Below are positions 38,212 to 48,896 of a stretch of DNA of 64,000 nucleotides, piece after piece. The stretch spans positions 1 through 64,000 of the forward strand of contig NZ_SOEB01000010.1 in the NCBI RefSeq assembly GCF_004365965.1, written 5' to 3'. Source of the stretch: Rhodovulum visakhapatnamense. GTDB taxonomy: Bacteria > Pseudomonadota > Alphaproteobacteria > Rhodobacterales > Rhodobacteraceae. The stretch's first letter is position 1. Each line of letters begins with the position of its first letter. Under the pieces are notes generated by a model. It saw only the letters and a list, made by a program, of their open reading frames with translations. It was not told where the DNA came from and ran no database searches. Both the position numbers and the translations under genes were made by a program.

Positions 38212-38328
38212 CCGGAGCGGCCCGCACCTGGTCCGCACGGGGCCTTTGGCGGGCGATGTGGCCTTCCGCCGCGCCCGGGCTTGGTCTAGGGTGCGCGCGG
38301 ACGGAAGGGAACAATCCGGAGGCTCAAG

Positions 38329-38574
38329 ATGACCCAGCGCCTGCACCTCGTCTTCGGCGGGGAACTCGTCGATCCGACGCATACCGTTTTCAAGAACGTC
38401 GACGACATTCATATCGTTGGAATGTACCCGAACTACGAGTCCGCCTACAACGCCTGGAAGGCCGAGGCCCACCGCACCGTGGACAATGCCCATATGCGCT
38501 ATTTCATCGCCCATATTCACCGCCTGCGCGACGAGGAGGTCGAAGCCGGCCCGACCGAAGAGCTGGGCGCCTGA
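38329..38574 (+). CDS. DUF4170 family small protein
   Basis: An 81-residue soluble protein: LHLVFGGELVDPTHTVFKNV, IVGMYPNYESAYNAWKAEA and HMRYFIAHIHRL (partly quoted). It matches the DUF4170 family, which is nearly confined to alphaproteobacteria and often lies beside waaA and lpxK, as here. Function is unknown; the fold looks like a compact alpha/beta domain. The ribosome site is CCGGAGG. Confidence 0.85.
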   Translation: MTQRLHLVFGGELVDPTHTVFKNVDDIHIVGMYPNYESAYNAWKAEAHRTVDNAHMRYFIAHIHRLRDEEVEAGPTEELGA

Positions 38575-38589
38575 TCCAGACCCGTACCG

Positions 38590-39879
38590 ATGACGGCGAC
38601 CGCCCCCGCGAGCATGGCCATGACCGGCGCCGACCCTGGCCCGGAGAGGGCCTGGACCCCGGACCCGGAGGCCGGATCGGGCGCCGGGGCACGCAGGACG
38701 CATGCCGTGCCGGGCGCGGAAGCGGACTCCGGGACCGCCGCCGCGGGGCCTCTCTTGTGGCTGCACAACCCGCCGCCCGACGAACAGGCCGCGGCGGTGG
38801 AGCTGATCCGCGAACTGGCGCGTGAAAAGCCCGCGCTGAGGGTCCTGGTGACCGGCATCGATGCGCCCCCGCTCTGGGTGGATGCGGCGCGCGGCCTGCC
38901 GCAGGCGAACGGGACCGTCGCGCCCGCCGACGGGCATCGGGCGGTGTCGGCCTTTCTCGAGCTGTGGCGGCCGGACCTTGCGGTCTTCTACCCCGATCAT
39001 CTGCCCTCGACGCTGATCTCGCTGACCCATGCCCGGGGCACCGCGCTTTTCCTGATCACGCGCGACCTGCCGCGCGCCTGGCACAGCCGCTGGCGGGTCG
39101 GGATCGGCGGTACCCGGCGTCTGTTGCGCCGGTTCGACCGGATCTTTGCCCAGAGCCCCGGCACCGCCGGAGAACTGCGCGCGCTGGGCTTGCCGCGCTG
39201 GCAGATCAGCCCCTGCGGGCCGCTGTCCGAAGGCAGCGCGGTTCTGGGCTGCAGCGAGGCCGAGCGCGACGTGCTGGCCGGGCTGATGGGCGGGCGTCCG
39301 GCCTGGCTTGCGGCGGGCGTTCCCGCAGCCGAGGAGCCGGTCGTGATCGCTGGGCATGCCGCGGCCACGCGCTTTGCGCATCGCCTGCTGATGATCCTTG
39401 CTCCCGAGGACCCGGCCCGCGGCCCGGCGCTGGCCGCCGGTTTGCGCGAGGATGGCTGGGATGTGGCGCTGAGATCCGACGATGAGGAACCCTCGGCCGA
39501 AACCCAGATCTATGTCGCCGATACCGAGGGCGAGCTGGGGCTCTGGCTCCGGCTGGCACCGGTGACCTTTCTGGGCGGCACGCTCGGGGCGAATACCGGC
39601 CCCGATCCTTACCGGGCGGCGGCGCTGGGCTCGGCGATCCTGCACGGCCCCGCGACCGGGGCCTATCCCGACCACTACCGGCGGCTGTCGAACGCGCTGG
39701 CGACCCGCACGGTGCAGGACGCAGGATCGATGGCCGAGGTCCTGGTCGATGTGCTGGCCCCCGACCGTGCCGCCGCGATGGCCCGCGCCGCCTGGGAGGT
39801 CTCGACCCAGGGCACGATGGCGACCGAGCGTGTCGTGCGCCGGATGATCGAGGCACTCGACATCGCCGAGGCGGTCTGA
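38590..39879 (+). CDS. waaA: 3-deoxy-D-manno-octulosonic acid (Kdo) transferase, divergent
   Basis: A 429-residue protein. After a low-complexity Ala/Gly/Pro-rich N-terminus (about 45 residues) it has [20 protein letters not shown], where the Glu corresponds to the catalytic 'GE' of Waa[21 protein letters not shown], and a C-terminal GT-B half with [28 protein letters not shown] (partly quoted), the WaaA 'D..GE.G..Y..A...F.GGS' block. WaaA adds Kdo to lipid IVA. The usual N-terminal membrane helix and HGASVGE sequence are altered, as in Rhodobacterales homologues. Its stop overlaps the lpxK start by one base, supporting the LPS role. Confidence 0.82.
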   Translation: MTATAPASMAMTGADPGPERAWTPDPEAGSGAGARRTHAVPGAEADSGTAAAGPLLWLHNPPPDEQAAAVELIRELAREKPALRVLVTGIDAPPLWVDAARGLPQANGTVAPADGHRAVSAFLELWRPDLAVFYPDHLPSTLISLTHARGTALFLITRDLPRAWHSRWRVGIGGTRRLLRRFDRIFAQSPGTAGELRALGLPRWQISPCGPLSEGSAVLGCSEAERDVLAGLMGGRPAWLAAGVPAAEEPVVIAGHAAATRFAHRLLMILAPEDPARGPALAAGLREDGWDVALRSDDEEPSAETQIYVADTEGELGLWLRLAPVTFLGGTLGANTGPDPYRAAALGSAILHGPATGAYPDHYRRLSNALATRTVQDAGSMAEVLVDVLAPDRAAAMARAAWEVSTQGTMATERVVRRMIEALDIAEAV

Positions 39880-40877
39880 TGCAGGCTCCGGCCTTCTGGT
39901 ACGCGTCCCCCGACCGGCCGGGTCTGACGGCCCGCGTGCTGGGTCCGCTGGGACGGCTTTATGCCCGCGCCACGGCCCGGCGGCTGGCCAAGGGGCCGCG
40001 CGCGCGGGTGGGCGTGCCGGTGATCTGCGTCGGCAACATCAATGCGGGCGGCACCGGCAAGACGCCCACGGTGATCGCGCTGGCGATGCGGCTGATCGCG
40101 CGCGGCGTCGCGGTGCATGTGGTCAGCCGGGGTCATGGCGGCCGGCTGACCGGGCCGGTCCGGGTCGAGGAGCGCGCCCATGACGCGGCCGATGTCGGCG
40201 ACGAGCCGCTGCTGATCGCGGCCTTCGCGCCGGTCTGGGTGGCCCGCGACCGGGCCGAGGGCGCACGGGCTGCCGTGGCGGCCGGGGCCGAGGCGATCCT
40301 GCTCGATGACGGGTTCCAGAACCCCGCGCTGGCCCCCGATCTGTCGCTGGTGGTGGTCGATGCCGCCAAGGGCTTCGGCAATGGCCGCACCATCCCGGCC
40401 GGGCCGCTGCGCGAGCCGGTCGCCGCGGGCATGCGCCGGGCCGATCTGCTTTTGTCGATCGGCACCGGGACCGCGCAACGCCAGTTCACCGAGACCTGGG
40501 GCCGCGAGATCCATGTGCCGCGCCTCGCGGGGGCCCTGCATCCCTTGCCCACGGGCATGGACTGGCAGGGGCTCCGGGCACTGGCCTTTGCCGGGATCGG
40601 CCATCCCGAGAAGTTCTTCGCGACGCTCAGAGGCCTCGGCGCAGATCTGTTGCGGGCCGAGGCGCTGGACGATCACCAGCCGCTGACGCCTGCGCTGATG
40701 ACCCGGCTCGAGACCGAGGCGAAGCTGCTGGGCGCGCAGCTTGTCACCACCGAGAAGGACGCGGTGCGGCTGCCCGCGAGCTTTCGTCAGAAGGTGCTGA
40801 CCCTGCCGGTGCGGCTGGAGCTGGACGACTGGGGCGCTATCGACGCGGCCTTCGACCGGCTGGGGCTGGGTCGCTGA
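39879..40877 (+). CDS. lpxK: tetraacyldisaccharide 4'-kinase
   Basis: The 332-residue enzyme shows [22 protein letters not shown] at the N-terminus, the Walker A region [18 protein letters not shown] (about 50-67), [19 protein letters not shown] (Walker B-like) near residue 145 and [12 protein letters not shown] near 290. It phosphorylates the lipid A precursor at the 4' position at the inner membrane. It is coupled to waaA. Its 3' end overlaps the converging CoA-transferase gene by 41 bases. Confidence 0.95.
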   Translation: MQAPAFWYASPDRPGLTARVLGPLGRLYARATARRLAKGPRARVGVPVICVGNINAGGTGKTPTVIALAMRLIARGVAVHVVSRGHGGRLTGPVRVEERAHDAADVGDEPLLIAAFAPVWVARDRAEGARAAVAAGAEAILLDDGFQNPALAPDLSLVVVDAAKGFGNGRTIPAGPLREPVAAGMRRADLLLSIGTGTAQRQFTETWGREIHVPRLAGALHPLPTGMDWQGLRALAFAGIGHPEKFFATLRGLGADLLRAEALDDHQPLTPALMTRLETEAKLLGAQLVTTEKDAVRLPASFRQKVLTLPVRLELDDWGAIDAAFDRLGLGR

Positions 40878-42009
40878 GCGCCGCCCTGATCTCGGGCCCG
40901 TCCTGATCGAGCCGCGGGGCGGGCCGGTCCAGGGTCAGCTCGGCCTCGGAAAACCGGATCGGCGTGCGCACGCCCGGCAGGCCGTCATTCTCGACCACCA
41001 GACCGCGATGGCGGATCTGCGGATCCGCAAAGACCTCGTCCATGCGGTTGATCGGCCCGGCGGGGACACCCCGGGCCTCGCAGGCGGCCAGCAGATCGGC
41101 CTTGGTCCGTGCCCGCGTCGCCTCGGTCAGGGCGGCGGTCAGCGCCTCGCGATGGGCGACCCGGTCGGCATTGGTCGCAAAGCGCGGGTCTTCGGCCAGC
41201 TCGGGCAGGTTCAGAAGGTCGCAGAGCCTGCCGAATTGCGCGTCATTGCCGACCGCGACGATGGCATGCCCGTCGGCACAGTCGAAGACCTGATAGGGCG
41301 CGAGATTGGGATGGGTATTGCCCATCCGGCCGGGCGGGGTGCCGGTGGTCAGGTAGTTCATCGCCTGATTGGCGGTGATCGCGGTCGCCACGTCGAAGAG
41401 CGCCATGTCGATCTGCTGGCCCTGGCCGGTTTCGGCCCGCTGATGCACGGCCGCAAGGATCGCGGTCGCGGCATAGATGCCGGTGAAGACATCCGCGACC
41501 GCGACGCCGACCCGTTGCGGCTGGCCGTCGACCTCGCCGGTGATCGACATCAGCCCCGACATGCCCTGGATGATGTAGTCATAGCCCGCGCGATGGGCAT
41601 AGGGCCCGTCCTGCCCGAAGCCGGTGATCGAGCAATAGATCAGCCGCGGATTGATCGCCGACAGCCCGGCATAGTCGAGCCCGTATTTGGCAAGCCCGCC
41701 GACCTTGAAATTCTCGATGACGATATCGGCCTCGGCCACCAGCGCGCGGACCAGCGCCTGGCCCTCGGGGGTGCGGAAATCGGCCGCCACGGACCGCTTG
41801 CCGCGATTGCAGGCGTGGAAATAGGCCGCCTCGCGGACGCCGTCGTCGCGGGTGACGAAGGGCGGCCCCCAGCGGCGAGTGTCGTCGCCCTCGGGGGCCT
41901 CGACCTTGATCACCTCGGCGCCGAGATCGGCCAGGATCTGGCCCGCCCATGGGCCGGCCAGAATCCGCGCCAGTTCGACAACCTTCAGACCTGAAAGCGG
42001 GGCCGCCAT
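40837..42009 (-). CDS. CaiB/BaiF family CoA transferase
   Basis: A 390-residue class III CoA transferase: [20 protein letters not shown] at the N-terminus, [48 protein letters not shown] with the catalytic Asp expected around residue 170 ([14 protein letters not shown]), and [16 protein letters not shown]. Such enzymes move CoA between carboxylic acids (for example succinyl-CoA to a methylated dicarboxylate); substrate is not predictable. It sits where relatives usually have smc next to dsbA. Confidence 0.9.
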   Translation of the reverse strand: MAAPLSGLKVVELARILAGPWAGQILADLGAEVIKVEAPEGDDTRRWGPPFVTRDDGVREAAYFHACNRGKRSVAADFRTPEGQALVRALVAEADIVIENFKVGGLAKYGLDYAGLSAINPRLIYCSITGFGQDGPYAHRAGYDYIIQGMSGLMSITGEVDGQPQRVGVAVADVFTGIYAATAILAAVHQRAETGQGQQIDMALFDVATAITANQAMNYLTTGTPPGRMGNTHPNLAPYQVFDCADGHAIVAVGNDAQFGRLCDLLNLPELAEDPRFATNADRVAHREALTAALTEATRARTKADLLAACEARGVPAGPINRMDEVFADPQIRHRGLVVENDGLPGVRTPIRFSEAELTLDRPAPRLDQDGPEIRAALSDPAPAGRRPRR

Positions 42010-42013
42010 CGGC

Positions 42014-42655
42014 TCAGCCGGCCAGCTTCTCGTCGAGGATCTTCTTGAGGTCGCGATAGCTCATGTTCTTGTAAAGCTGCCCGTCGATCACCATCGCGGG
42101 CGTGCCGGTGACACCGGCCGCATCGACCGTCTTGTCCGAGGTCTCGCTGAGCGCCTTGGCCAGCGCGGCATCGCTGAGGCACTGGTTCATCGCATCCTCG
42201 CTGAGCCCCGCGGTCTGGCCGATCCGGCGCAGGTTTTCCGAGGTCTTCTGCGGGTCCTTCGGGTCGATCCAGTCCTTCTGCTTCTCGTACAGCATCGAGA
42301 CGATGCCGAAGAACCGCATCTCGCCGCCGCAGCGCGCCAGAAGACCGGCCCAGACCGCGTAGGGGTCCCAGTAGACCTCGTGATAGGTGAAATGGACCTT
42401 GCCGGTGTCGATGTAATCGGCCTTCAGGCGCTTGAAGACGTCCTCATGGAAATGCGCGCAGTGGCCGCAGGTGAAGGAGGCGAACTCCTCCAGCTCGATC
42501 GGCGCGTTCGGGTCGCCCATGGTGAAGGGGGTCACATCGGGCGTCTCCTCGGCCCAGGCGGCAGAGGACAGCAGCGGCGCCGAGGCCGGGGCAAGGCCCA
42601 GACCCAGAGTGGTCAGCGCGGCCAGCCCGAAGGACAGCGTCAGTTTGCGGATCAT
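42014..42655 (-). CDS. DsbA-family thioredoxin-fold periplasmic oxidoreductase
   Basis: A 213-residue exported protein: signal peptide at 1-35 (LSFGLAALTTLGLGLAPASA), then a thioredoxin fold with the redox site TCGHCAHF (about 64-71), the insertion helical domain, and the cis-Pro loop VTGTPAMVIDG near residue 185. This is the DsbA/DsbG-like group used for disulfide formation in envelope proteins. It lies four bases after the CoA-transferase start and 14 bases before the end of the dciA-like gene. I start it at MIRKLTLS, which begins the signal peptide. Confidence 0.92.
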   Translation of the reverse strand: MIRKLTLSFGLAALTTLGLGLAPASAPLLSSAAWAEETPDVTPFTMGDPNAPIELEEFASFTCGHCAHFHEDVFKRLKADYIDTGKVHFTYHEVYWDPYAVWAGLLARCGGEMRFFGIVSMLYEKQKDWIDPKDPQKTSENLRRIGQTAGLSEDAMNQCLSDAALAKALSETSDKTVDAAGVTGTPAMVIDGQLYKNMSYRDLKKILDEKLAG

Positions 42656-42668
42656 CGAAGCGGTCTCC

Positions 42669-43196
42669 TTAGCGTTTCGAACGGGACAGAACCCTGGTCC
42701 CGAGGTCTTGCAGGGCGGCGCGCAGCCCCTCGTCCCGGACCTCGACCGCCAGATCCGACGCGGCGGCGGCGGTCCGGGGATCGGGGGCAGGCGCGGGCGG
42801 CTTCGGGGCAGGGGCGAAGGTCGCCTGGCCCTCGGCAAAGCCCGTCGGTGCGGTCTGGGTCAGGCGGATGCGGGCGATGGCGGCATAGCCGTAGCAGGCG
42901 TTCACCTTCTCGCGGAGGGCGTCCTTCTGCATGTCCAGCAACGGCGCATGGGCGCCGGTGGTCAGCAGGGTCAGCGTTGCGCCAAAGCCGTCGCGGCCAT
43001 AGCGGACCTCGACCGGGCGGCAGATCCGGGCGGTCTCGTCGCCGACCACCTCGGGCCAGTGGGTCAGAAGCCGCGCGACCGCAAAGCCGCGTTTCTCGCC
43101 CACGCGCCGGATGCGTCCCTCAAGCAGCGCCGAGGCTCTTTCGAACCCGCGTCTGCGCCGGCTGTTCTGGTCGGCTTTTCCCTGCATCCCTGTCAA
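42669..43196 (-). CDS. DciA-like (DUF721) protein
   Basis: A 175-residue basic protein with an N-terminal KH-like DUF721 domain: FERASALLEGRIRRVGEKRG, LLTHWPEVVGDETARICRPVEV, LTLLTTGAHAPLLDMQKDAL and a Pro/Ala-rich linker, ending in a conserved LRAALQDLGTRVLSRSKR. DUF721 includes DciA, the ancestral loader of the replicative helicase DnaB in bacteria lacking DnaC. The order mutY-DUF721-dsbA is typical for Rhodobacteraceae. The start could be M1 or M4. Confidence 0.82.
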   Translation of the reverse strand: MTGMQGKADQNSRRRRGFERASALLEGRIRRVGEKRGFAVARLLTHWPEVVGDETARICRPVEVRYGRDGFGATLTLLTTGAHAPLLDMQKDALREKVNACYGYAAIARIRLTQTAPTGFAEGQATFAPAPKPPAPAPDPRTAAAASDLAVEVRDEGLRAALQDLGTRVLSRSKR

Positions 43197-43272
43197 TTTC
43201 CCGGTCCCTGACCTACCTTATTCGGCGGCAGGGCGGCCAGCCAGACAAATGACCCGGGCGGGAGCATAAAGA

Positions 43273-44349
43273 TTGCGTGACGACGAGTTGAGTGCCGAGC
43301 TTCTGGCCTGGTACGACATCCATGCGCGCGAGTTGCCCTGGCGGGTCGGCCCGGCGGCGCGCAAGGCGGGCGAACGGCCCGATCCCTACCGGGTCTGGAT
43401 GTCCGAGGTGATGCTGCAGCAGACCACCGTCGCGGCGGTGAAGGACTATTTCCACCGCTTCACGACGCTCTGGCCCGATGTGGGGGCGCTGGCCGCGGCC
43501 GAGGACGCCCGGGTGATGGGCGAATGGGCGGGGCTTGGCTATTACGCCCGGGCGCGGAACCTTCTGAAATGCGCCCGCGCCGTCGCCGCCGACCATGGCG
43601 GGCGGTTTCCCGACAGCCGCGCGGCACTGCTGGCATTGCCGGGGATCGGTCCCTATACGGCGGCGGCCATCGCGGCCATCGCCTTCGACCGGCCCGAAAC
43701 CGTGGTCGACGGCAATGTCGAACGGGTGATGTCCCGGCTCTTCGCGGTCGAGACGCCGCTGCCGACCGCCAAGCCCGACCTGACGGCGCTGGCGGCCCGG
43801 CTGACGCCTCCCGAAAGGCCCGGCGATCACGCCCAGGCGGTGATGGATCTGGGCGCCACGATCTGCACGCCCCGGAACCCCGCCTGCGGGATCTGCCCCT
43901 GGCGCGCGCCGTGCCTCGCCCGCGCCGAGGGCATCGCCGCCGCGCTGCCCCGCAAGCTGCCGAAGACGCCCAAGCCGACCCGGCTGGGGCGGGCCTATCT
44001 GGGGCGGCGGACCGATGGCGCCTGGCTTCTGGAACGCCGCCCCGAGACCGGGCTTCTGGGCGGCATGCTGGGCTGGCCCGGCAGCGATTGGGCCGAAACA
44101 GAGCCTTTTCCCGCTCCGCCCGCCGAGGCCGACTGGCGCCCGCTGGGGGCGGAGGTGCGGCACACATTCACCCATTTTCACCTGAGGCTCGATCTCTGGG
44201 TGGTCGATCTTCCCGTGGACTGCATTCCGGATCGCGGGCAGTTTCTCGCGCCCGCCGCGTTCCGGCCGTCGGACCTGCCGACGGTGATGCGCAAGGCCTT
44301 CGACCTTGCGCGCCCGGCCTTCGATCCGCCCGGGAACGCCCGGGGCTGA
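43273..44349 (+). CDS. mutY: A/G-specific adenine DNA glycosylase
   Basis: The 358-residue enzyme has the HhH-GPD fold with VWMSEVMLQQTTVAAVKDYF (catalytic Glu), the hairpin LPGIGPYTAAAIAAIAF, VVDGNVERVMSRL (catalytic Asp) and a [4Fe-4S] loop C-x6-C-x2-C-x5-C (CTPRNPACGICPWRAPC), followed by a C-terminal Nudix-like domain (GRAYLGRRTDGAWLLERR, VRHTFTHFHLRLDLW). It removes adenine opposite 8-oxoguanine. It starts at TTG and is divergent from the dciA-like gene. Confidence 0.95.
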   Translation: MRDDELSAELLAWYDIHARELPWRVGPAARKAGERPDPYRVWMSEVMLQQTTVAAVKDYFHRFTTLWPDVGALAAAEDARVMGEWAGLGYYARARNLLKCARAVAADHGGRFPDSRAALLALPGIGPYTAAAIAAIAFDRPETVVDGNVERVMSRLFAVETPLPTAKPDLTALAARLTPPERPGDHAQAVMDLGATICTPRNPACGICPWRAPCLARAEGIAAALPRKLPKTPKPTRLGRAYLGRRTDGAWLLERRPETGLLGGMLGWPGSDWAETEPFPAPPAEADWRPLGAEVRHTFTHFHLRLDLWVVDLPVDCIPDRGQFLAPAAFRPSDLPTVMRKAFDLARPAFDPPGNARG

Positions 44350-44352
44350 GGG

Positions 44353-44991
44353 TCAGCGGATCAGCACCGGCGCTTCGCCGATATGGCTGGCATCCTCGGC
44401 GGCATGCACCAGGAAATGCGCCACATCCCCGCGCGAGATCAGCCCGTTATGCCAGGTCTCGGGCTCGACCAGCACATCATAGGCATGGCTGGGCGCGGTC
44501 GAGGTCAGGATGCCGGGCCGGGCGATGGTCCAGTCCAGCCCGGACTCGCGGATCAGCCGCTCCTGCGCGGTCTTGTCGGCATAGGCCCGTTCCAGCAGGG
44601 CCTTGAAGCCCAGCTTTTCGACCGTGCTCATTTTCGCCTTGCTGTCGCCCGCGCCAAAGCCCGTGACGGCCAGCAGCCGCCGCACCCCGGACGATTTCAT
44701 TGCCGGTAACAGCACCCGCGTCGCGTCCGAGAAAAGCGTGGTCTTCCGCATCATCGCGGGCAGCGTCTTCGGCAGGCCCAGCGTCATGACTACCGCATCG
44801 ACGCCCTGGACCGCCGCCTTGACCGCGGCCGCGTCGCCCGCGTCGCCGGTCACTTTTTCCAGCTTCGGATCGTCGATCGCGATGCCTTCGGCGCGCCGCG
44901 CGAAGGCGCGGACGTCATGGCCCCGACCCAGCGCATAGCGCACCGTCTCGAGCCCGATCCCCTTGCTTGCTCCGATCACCAACAGTTTCAT
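44353..44991 (-). CDS. NAD(P)H-binding atypical SDR
   Basis: A 212-residue protein with the Rossmann motif LLVIGASKGIGLETVRYALG, VTGDAGDAAAVKAAVQGVDAVVMTLG, AVTGFGAGDS and ARPGILTSTAPS. It belongs to the NmrA/BLVRB-like group of short atypical SDRs, used as redox sensors or flavin/NADPH reductases. It converges on mutY with three bases between stop codons. Substrate unknown. A 180-base gap to ccrM contains nothing recognised. Confidence 0.85.
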   Translation of the reverse strand: MKLLVIGASKGIGLETVRYALGRGHDVRAFARRAEGIAIDDPKLEKVTGDAGDAAAVKAAVQGVDAVVMTLGLPKTLPAMMRKTTLFSDATRVLLPAMKSSGVRRLLAVTGFGAGDSKAKMSTVEKLGFKALLERAYADKTAQERLIRESGLDWTIARPGILTSTAPSHAYDVLVEPETWHNGLISRGDVAHFLVHAAEDASHIGEAPVLIR

Positions 44992-45174
44992 GCGTCACCT
45001 CCTCTGGTACCAGATAGGCGCGCCGGACCGGTTCTGACAGGAAACGGAGGAAAGACAGCGGCATTCCGCCTGCCGCGACCACTGGCGAGGTCCGCCAGGA
45101 GAACGATGCCCGGTCAAAGCAGCGCAAGGCCGCGCCCCGCGCCCCTGACGGGCACGGGGGCGACTGTCCTTGCC

Positions 45175-46365
<1,191 letters not shown>

Positions 46366-46367
<2 letters not shown>

Positions 46368-47004
46368 AGGGACTTATGGATTTATCTTGCCACAAGATAT
46401 TGTATACAGGCTTGAACGAACGCCTATGGTGTGGGCTGACCCCCATATCTCGGAGAGCGCGCAGGTGTTCTTTCGTGGGATAGCCCGCGTTATGATCCCA
46501 GCCGTAGCCCGGATACTGTTGCGCAAGCTCCACCATGACCGCGTCGCGCGCGACCTTGGCCACGATCGAGGCGGCGGCAATCGACAGGCAGCGCGCATCG
46601 CCCTTGACGACGCGGATGCCCCGGCAGGGCAGCGCCCTGGGCAGGCTGTTGCCGTCGATCAGCGCCAGATCGGGCGGTGCGGGCAGCGCGGCCAGCGCGC
46701 GGCACATCGCCAGATGGCTGGCTTGCAGGATGTTCATTTCTTCGATCTCGCGGGCGCTGGCCTCGCCAAGGCCGACCGCGGCGCGGGCGCGGATCTCGGC
46801 GGCCAGCACCTCGCGGCGATGCGCGGTCAGGGTCTTTGAATCGCGCAAACCGTCGGGAATGTCGTCGGGGGTCAGGCAGACGGCCGCGGCCATCACCGGG
46901 CCTGCCAGCGGACCGCGGCCGACCTCGTCGACGCCCGCGACCAGCCGGGCGCCGCCGGCAAGGGCCTCGGCTTCGAGGGTGAAATCGGGAAGGGGCTTCG
47001 TCAT
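46366..47004 (-). CDS. rnhB: ribonuclease HII
   Basis: A 212-residue enzyme with the RNase HII start motif [21 protein letters not shown] (catalytic Asp-Glu pair), [23 protein letters not shown] (Asp), [17 protein letters not shown] and a C-terminal [27 protein letters not shown] (partly quoted). It nicks RNA-DNA hybrids and removes single ribonucleotides. The start is [10 protein letters not shown]; longer readings are not homologous. It is upstream of and co-oriented with ccrM. Confidence 0.95.
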
Positions 47005-47188
47005 GGGCAAACAGAACCGCCAAATGCCCGGCCCGGCAAGGCCCATTCCCGGGAACCGTGGCCGGAAGCCACCGAAACGGCGAAACGTTGGGGCGGAGGG
47101 TGCCTCGTTTCCCTCCGCCCCCGGCACGGGCCTTACCCCCGGCCCGCGCCCTGCCCGCCGGTGCCCCGACACGCCCCCTTCCGGACGG

Positions 47189-47638
47189 TCAGCGGCGCCG
47201 GGGTGCGATCCGGTAGCCGGTGTCGGCGAGGCAGTTCATGGCGTAGACATCGCGCTTGCCCCGGCCGGGCAGCGCGCAGTGGTGGGGAAGGTTCCGCAGC
47301 CCGGCCTGCCGCAGGCAGCGGCCCGAGGCGACCGGGCGCGCGCCGTGCCGGGTCTCGACCCGGCTGATGCAGCGGGCGGGAATCGAGCGGGCGGCGTGGC
47401 GGCGGTCGGGTGCGTAGCGGTCGGCCCGCTGCGGCGGCGCGGGCGCGACGTGGCGCCGGTCGTGCCGTCCTGCCTTGCCGGTGTGACGGTCGATCCCGTT
47501 CACGATGACGAACAGCGCGGTCGCCCCCAGCAGGGCCTTGGCGACATCCGATCCGTCGGCGGCGCGGGCGGGGGTGACCCCGACCGTGCCAAATGCCAGC
47601 GCGGCGGCAAGAAGCGGGGCGAAGATGCGGTGTCTCAT
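47189..47638 (-). CDS. secreted protein of unknown function
   Basis: A 149-residue protein with a clear signal peptide (1-27, [20 protein letters not shown]), a second hydrophobic stretch ([12 protein letters not shown], about 41-52), a long basic Arg/His/Pro-rich linker, and a C-terminal part holding four Cys ([38 protein letters not shown]). I do not recognise a named family; the RVETR and RCL spacing resembles small secreted proteins in other Rhodobacteraceae. An AAAGGACCAG ribosome region precedes the ATG on the minus strand. Confidence 0.65.
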   Translation of the reverse strand: MRHRIFAPLLAAALAFGTVGVTPARAADGSDVAKALLGATALFVIVNGIDRHTGKAGRHDRRHVAPAPPQRADRYAPDRRHAARSIPARCISRVETRHGARPVASGRCLRQAGLRNLPHHCALPGRGKRDVYAMNCLADTGYRIAPRRR

Positions 47639-47819
47639 GATCTGGTCCTTTGCATCCGGGCGCGGCGGGACATCCGCCGCCTGTCGATGTGCGCAGGCTC
47701 GGTCCCCGGCCGGCCGCCGCGCAATAACGCGGGCCTGCTATCGGATAACCGCGGGCCTTTCTGCAGGGGGCTGACGGTTGTCATTGAATAGCGCTGCCGC
47801 CTGGACCATGCTCCGGCCC

Positions 47820-48110
47820 ATGATCCTGCGCCCGATCCTCGCCTGCCTTGTGCTTGCCGCCCTCAGCGGGCCCGCCTCGGCCGCCTGCTATGCCGATTAC
47901 AAGGCCAAGCAGGACAATCCGCTGAAGCTGCATTACGGCGTGATCGAGCTGCCCGACGCGGCCTGCGGCAGCCGCGACGCCGCCGCGCGCGAGATCGACC
48001 GGCGGATCCGGCGGGGGGGCTGGCAGCTTCTGAACGTCATGTCGATCTTCGGGGCCGAGGGGCTGGGCGACCGCAAGGCCAGCGCCAATGGCTTCTTCCT
48101 GAAATACTGA
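47820..48110 (+). CDS. small secreted protein of unknown function
   Basis: A 96-residue protein with a signal peptide (MILRPILACLVLAALSGPASA) and a mature domain of about 75 residues: CYADYKAKQDNPLKLHYGVIELPD, then an acidic/basic helix AAAREIDRRIRRGGWQLLNV and a Gly/Phe-rich end. Two Cys (23 and 49 or so) could form one disulfide. Related proteins occur in Rhodobacterales with no assigned role. In-frame ATGs 12 and 42 bases upstream are possible but would spoil the signal peptide. Confidence 0.7.
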   Translation: MILRPILACLVLAALSGPASAACYADYKAKQDNPLKLHYGVIELPDAACGSRDAAAREIDRRIRRGGWQLLNVMSIFGAEGLGDRKASANGFFLKY

Positions 48111-48141
48111 CGATGGGCGGCAGGCCGGAAAGGACCGATAG

Positions 48142-48837
48142 GTGAGCGCGCCGCCGAAGCGCCGCCCGCTGCAGGCCGGGCGGGTCGTGGCGGCCGGTCT
48201 TCTGGCCATCGTCGCCATCCTCCTGGGGGCTGCGGTCCTGCTGTTTCTGAACCTGCCCGACGCCAATGCCTTCAATGCCCGGGTCGAGCGGATCTTCGTC
48301 GAGAACGACGCGCTGCGCTCGGGCGCCGAGGTGAAGCTTCTGGAGATCCTCGCCCAGTCGGGCACCGCCTTTTCCGACGTGCTGGCGTCCTACCGGATGG
48401 TGATCTTCGTGCTGCTGGTCTTTTCGACCGCGCTTCTGGTCGCGGCGCTGGTGTTTCTCTTCACCATCGTCACGCTGAACCGCCGCATGTCGGAAATCGA
48501 GCGCGCGGGCATCCGGGTCTCGTCGCTGGTGATCAGCCGGGCCGAGAACACGGTGATGCTGAACGACATGGCGTTCCGGCTGACCGAGGCGGCCATCGAG
48601 ACCCTGTCGGTGCTGGCCGAGGCGCGAATGGACGATGACATCCTGTCGGGCGCCGAGATCGAGGCCACCGTCTCGGGCCGCCGCCCCGAGGATTGCGACG
48701 AGGCCGCGGGCGCGACCCGGATCAAGCGGCTGCGCGATTCGCTGGGCAACCAGATCGTCAGCGAGCTTCTGGTGCGCAACGTGGCCCGGCGCGGCTATGT
48801 GCTGGCCATCGACAGGGACGTGATCCGGATGACCTGA
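48142..48837 (+). CDS. two-helix membrane protein with winged-helix-like C-terminus
   Basis: A 231-residue protein: membrane segment 1 at about 16-38 (VVAAGLLAIVAILLGAAVLLFL), a periplasmic part of about 45 residues, membrane segment 2 at about 85-110 (MVIFVLLVFSTALLVAALVFLF), and a cytosolic domain ending RIKRLRDSLGNQIVSELLV then VARRGYVLAI. That ending resembles the last helix and wing of OmpR-type DNA-binding domains, but the rest of such a domain is not clear. Start is GTG 32 bases after the preceding stop. Family not recognised. Confidence 0.7.
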   Translation: MSAPPKRRPLQAGRVVAAGLLAIVAILLGAAVLLFLNLPDANAFNARVERIFVENDALRSGAEVKLLEILAQSGTAFSDVLASYRMVIFVLLVFSTALLVAALVFLFTIVTLNRRMSEIERAGIRVSSLVISRAENTVMLNDMAFRLTEAAIETLSVLAEARMDDDILSGAEIEATVSGRRPEDCDEAAGATRIKRLRDSLGNQIVSELLVRNVARRGYVLAIDRDVIRMT

Positions 48838-48896
48838 ATGCGCGGCCCGCGCGGTCGGCACTGGACCCGCGCGCCCGGCTTGGGCAGGATCGGCCC

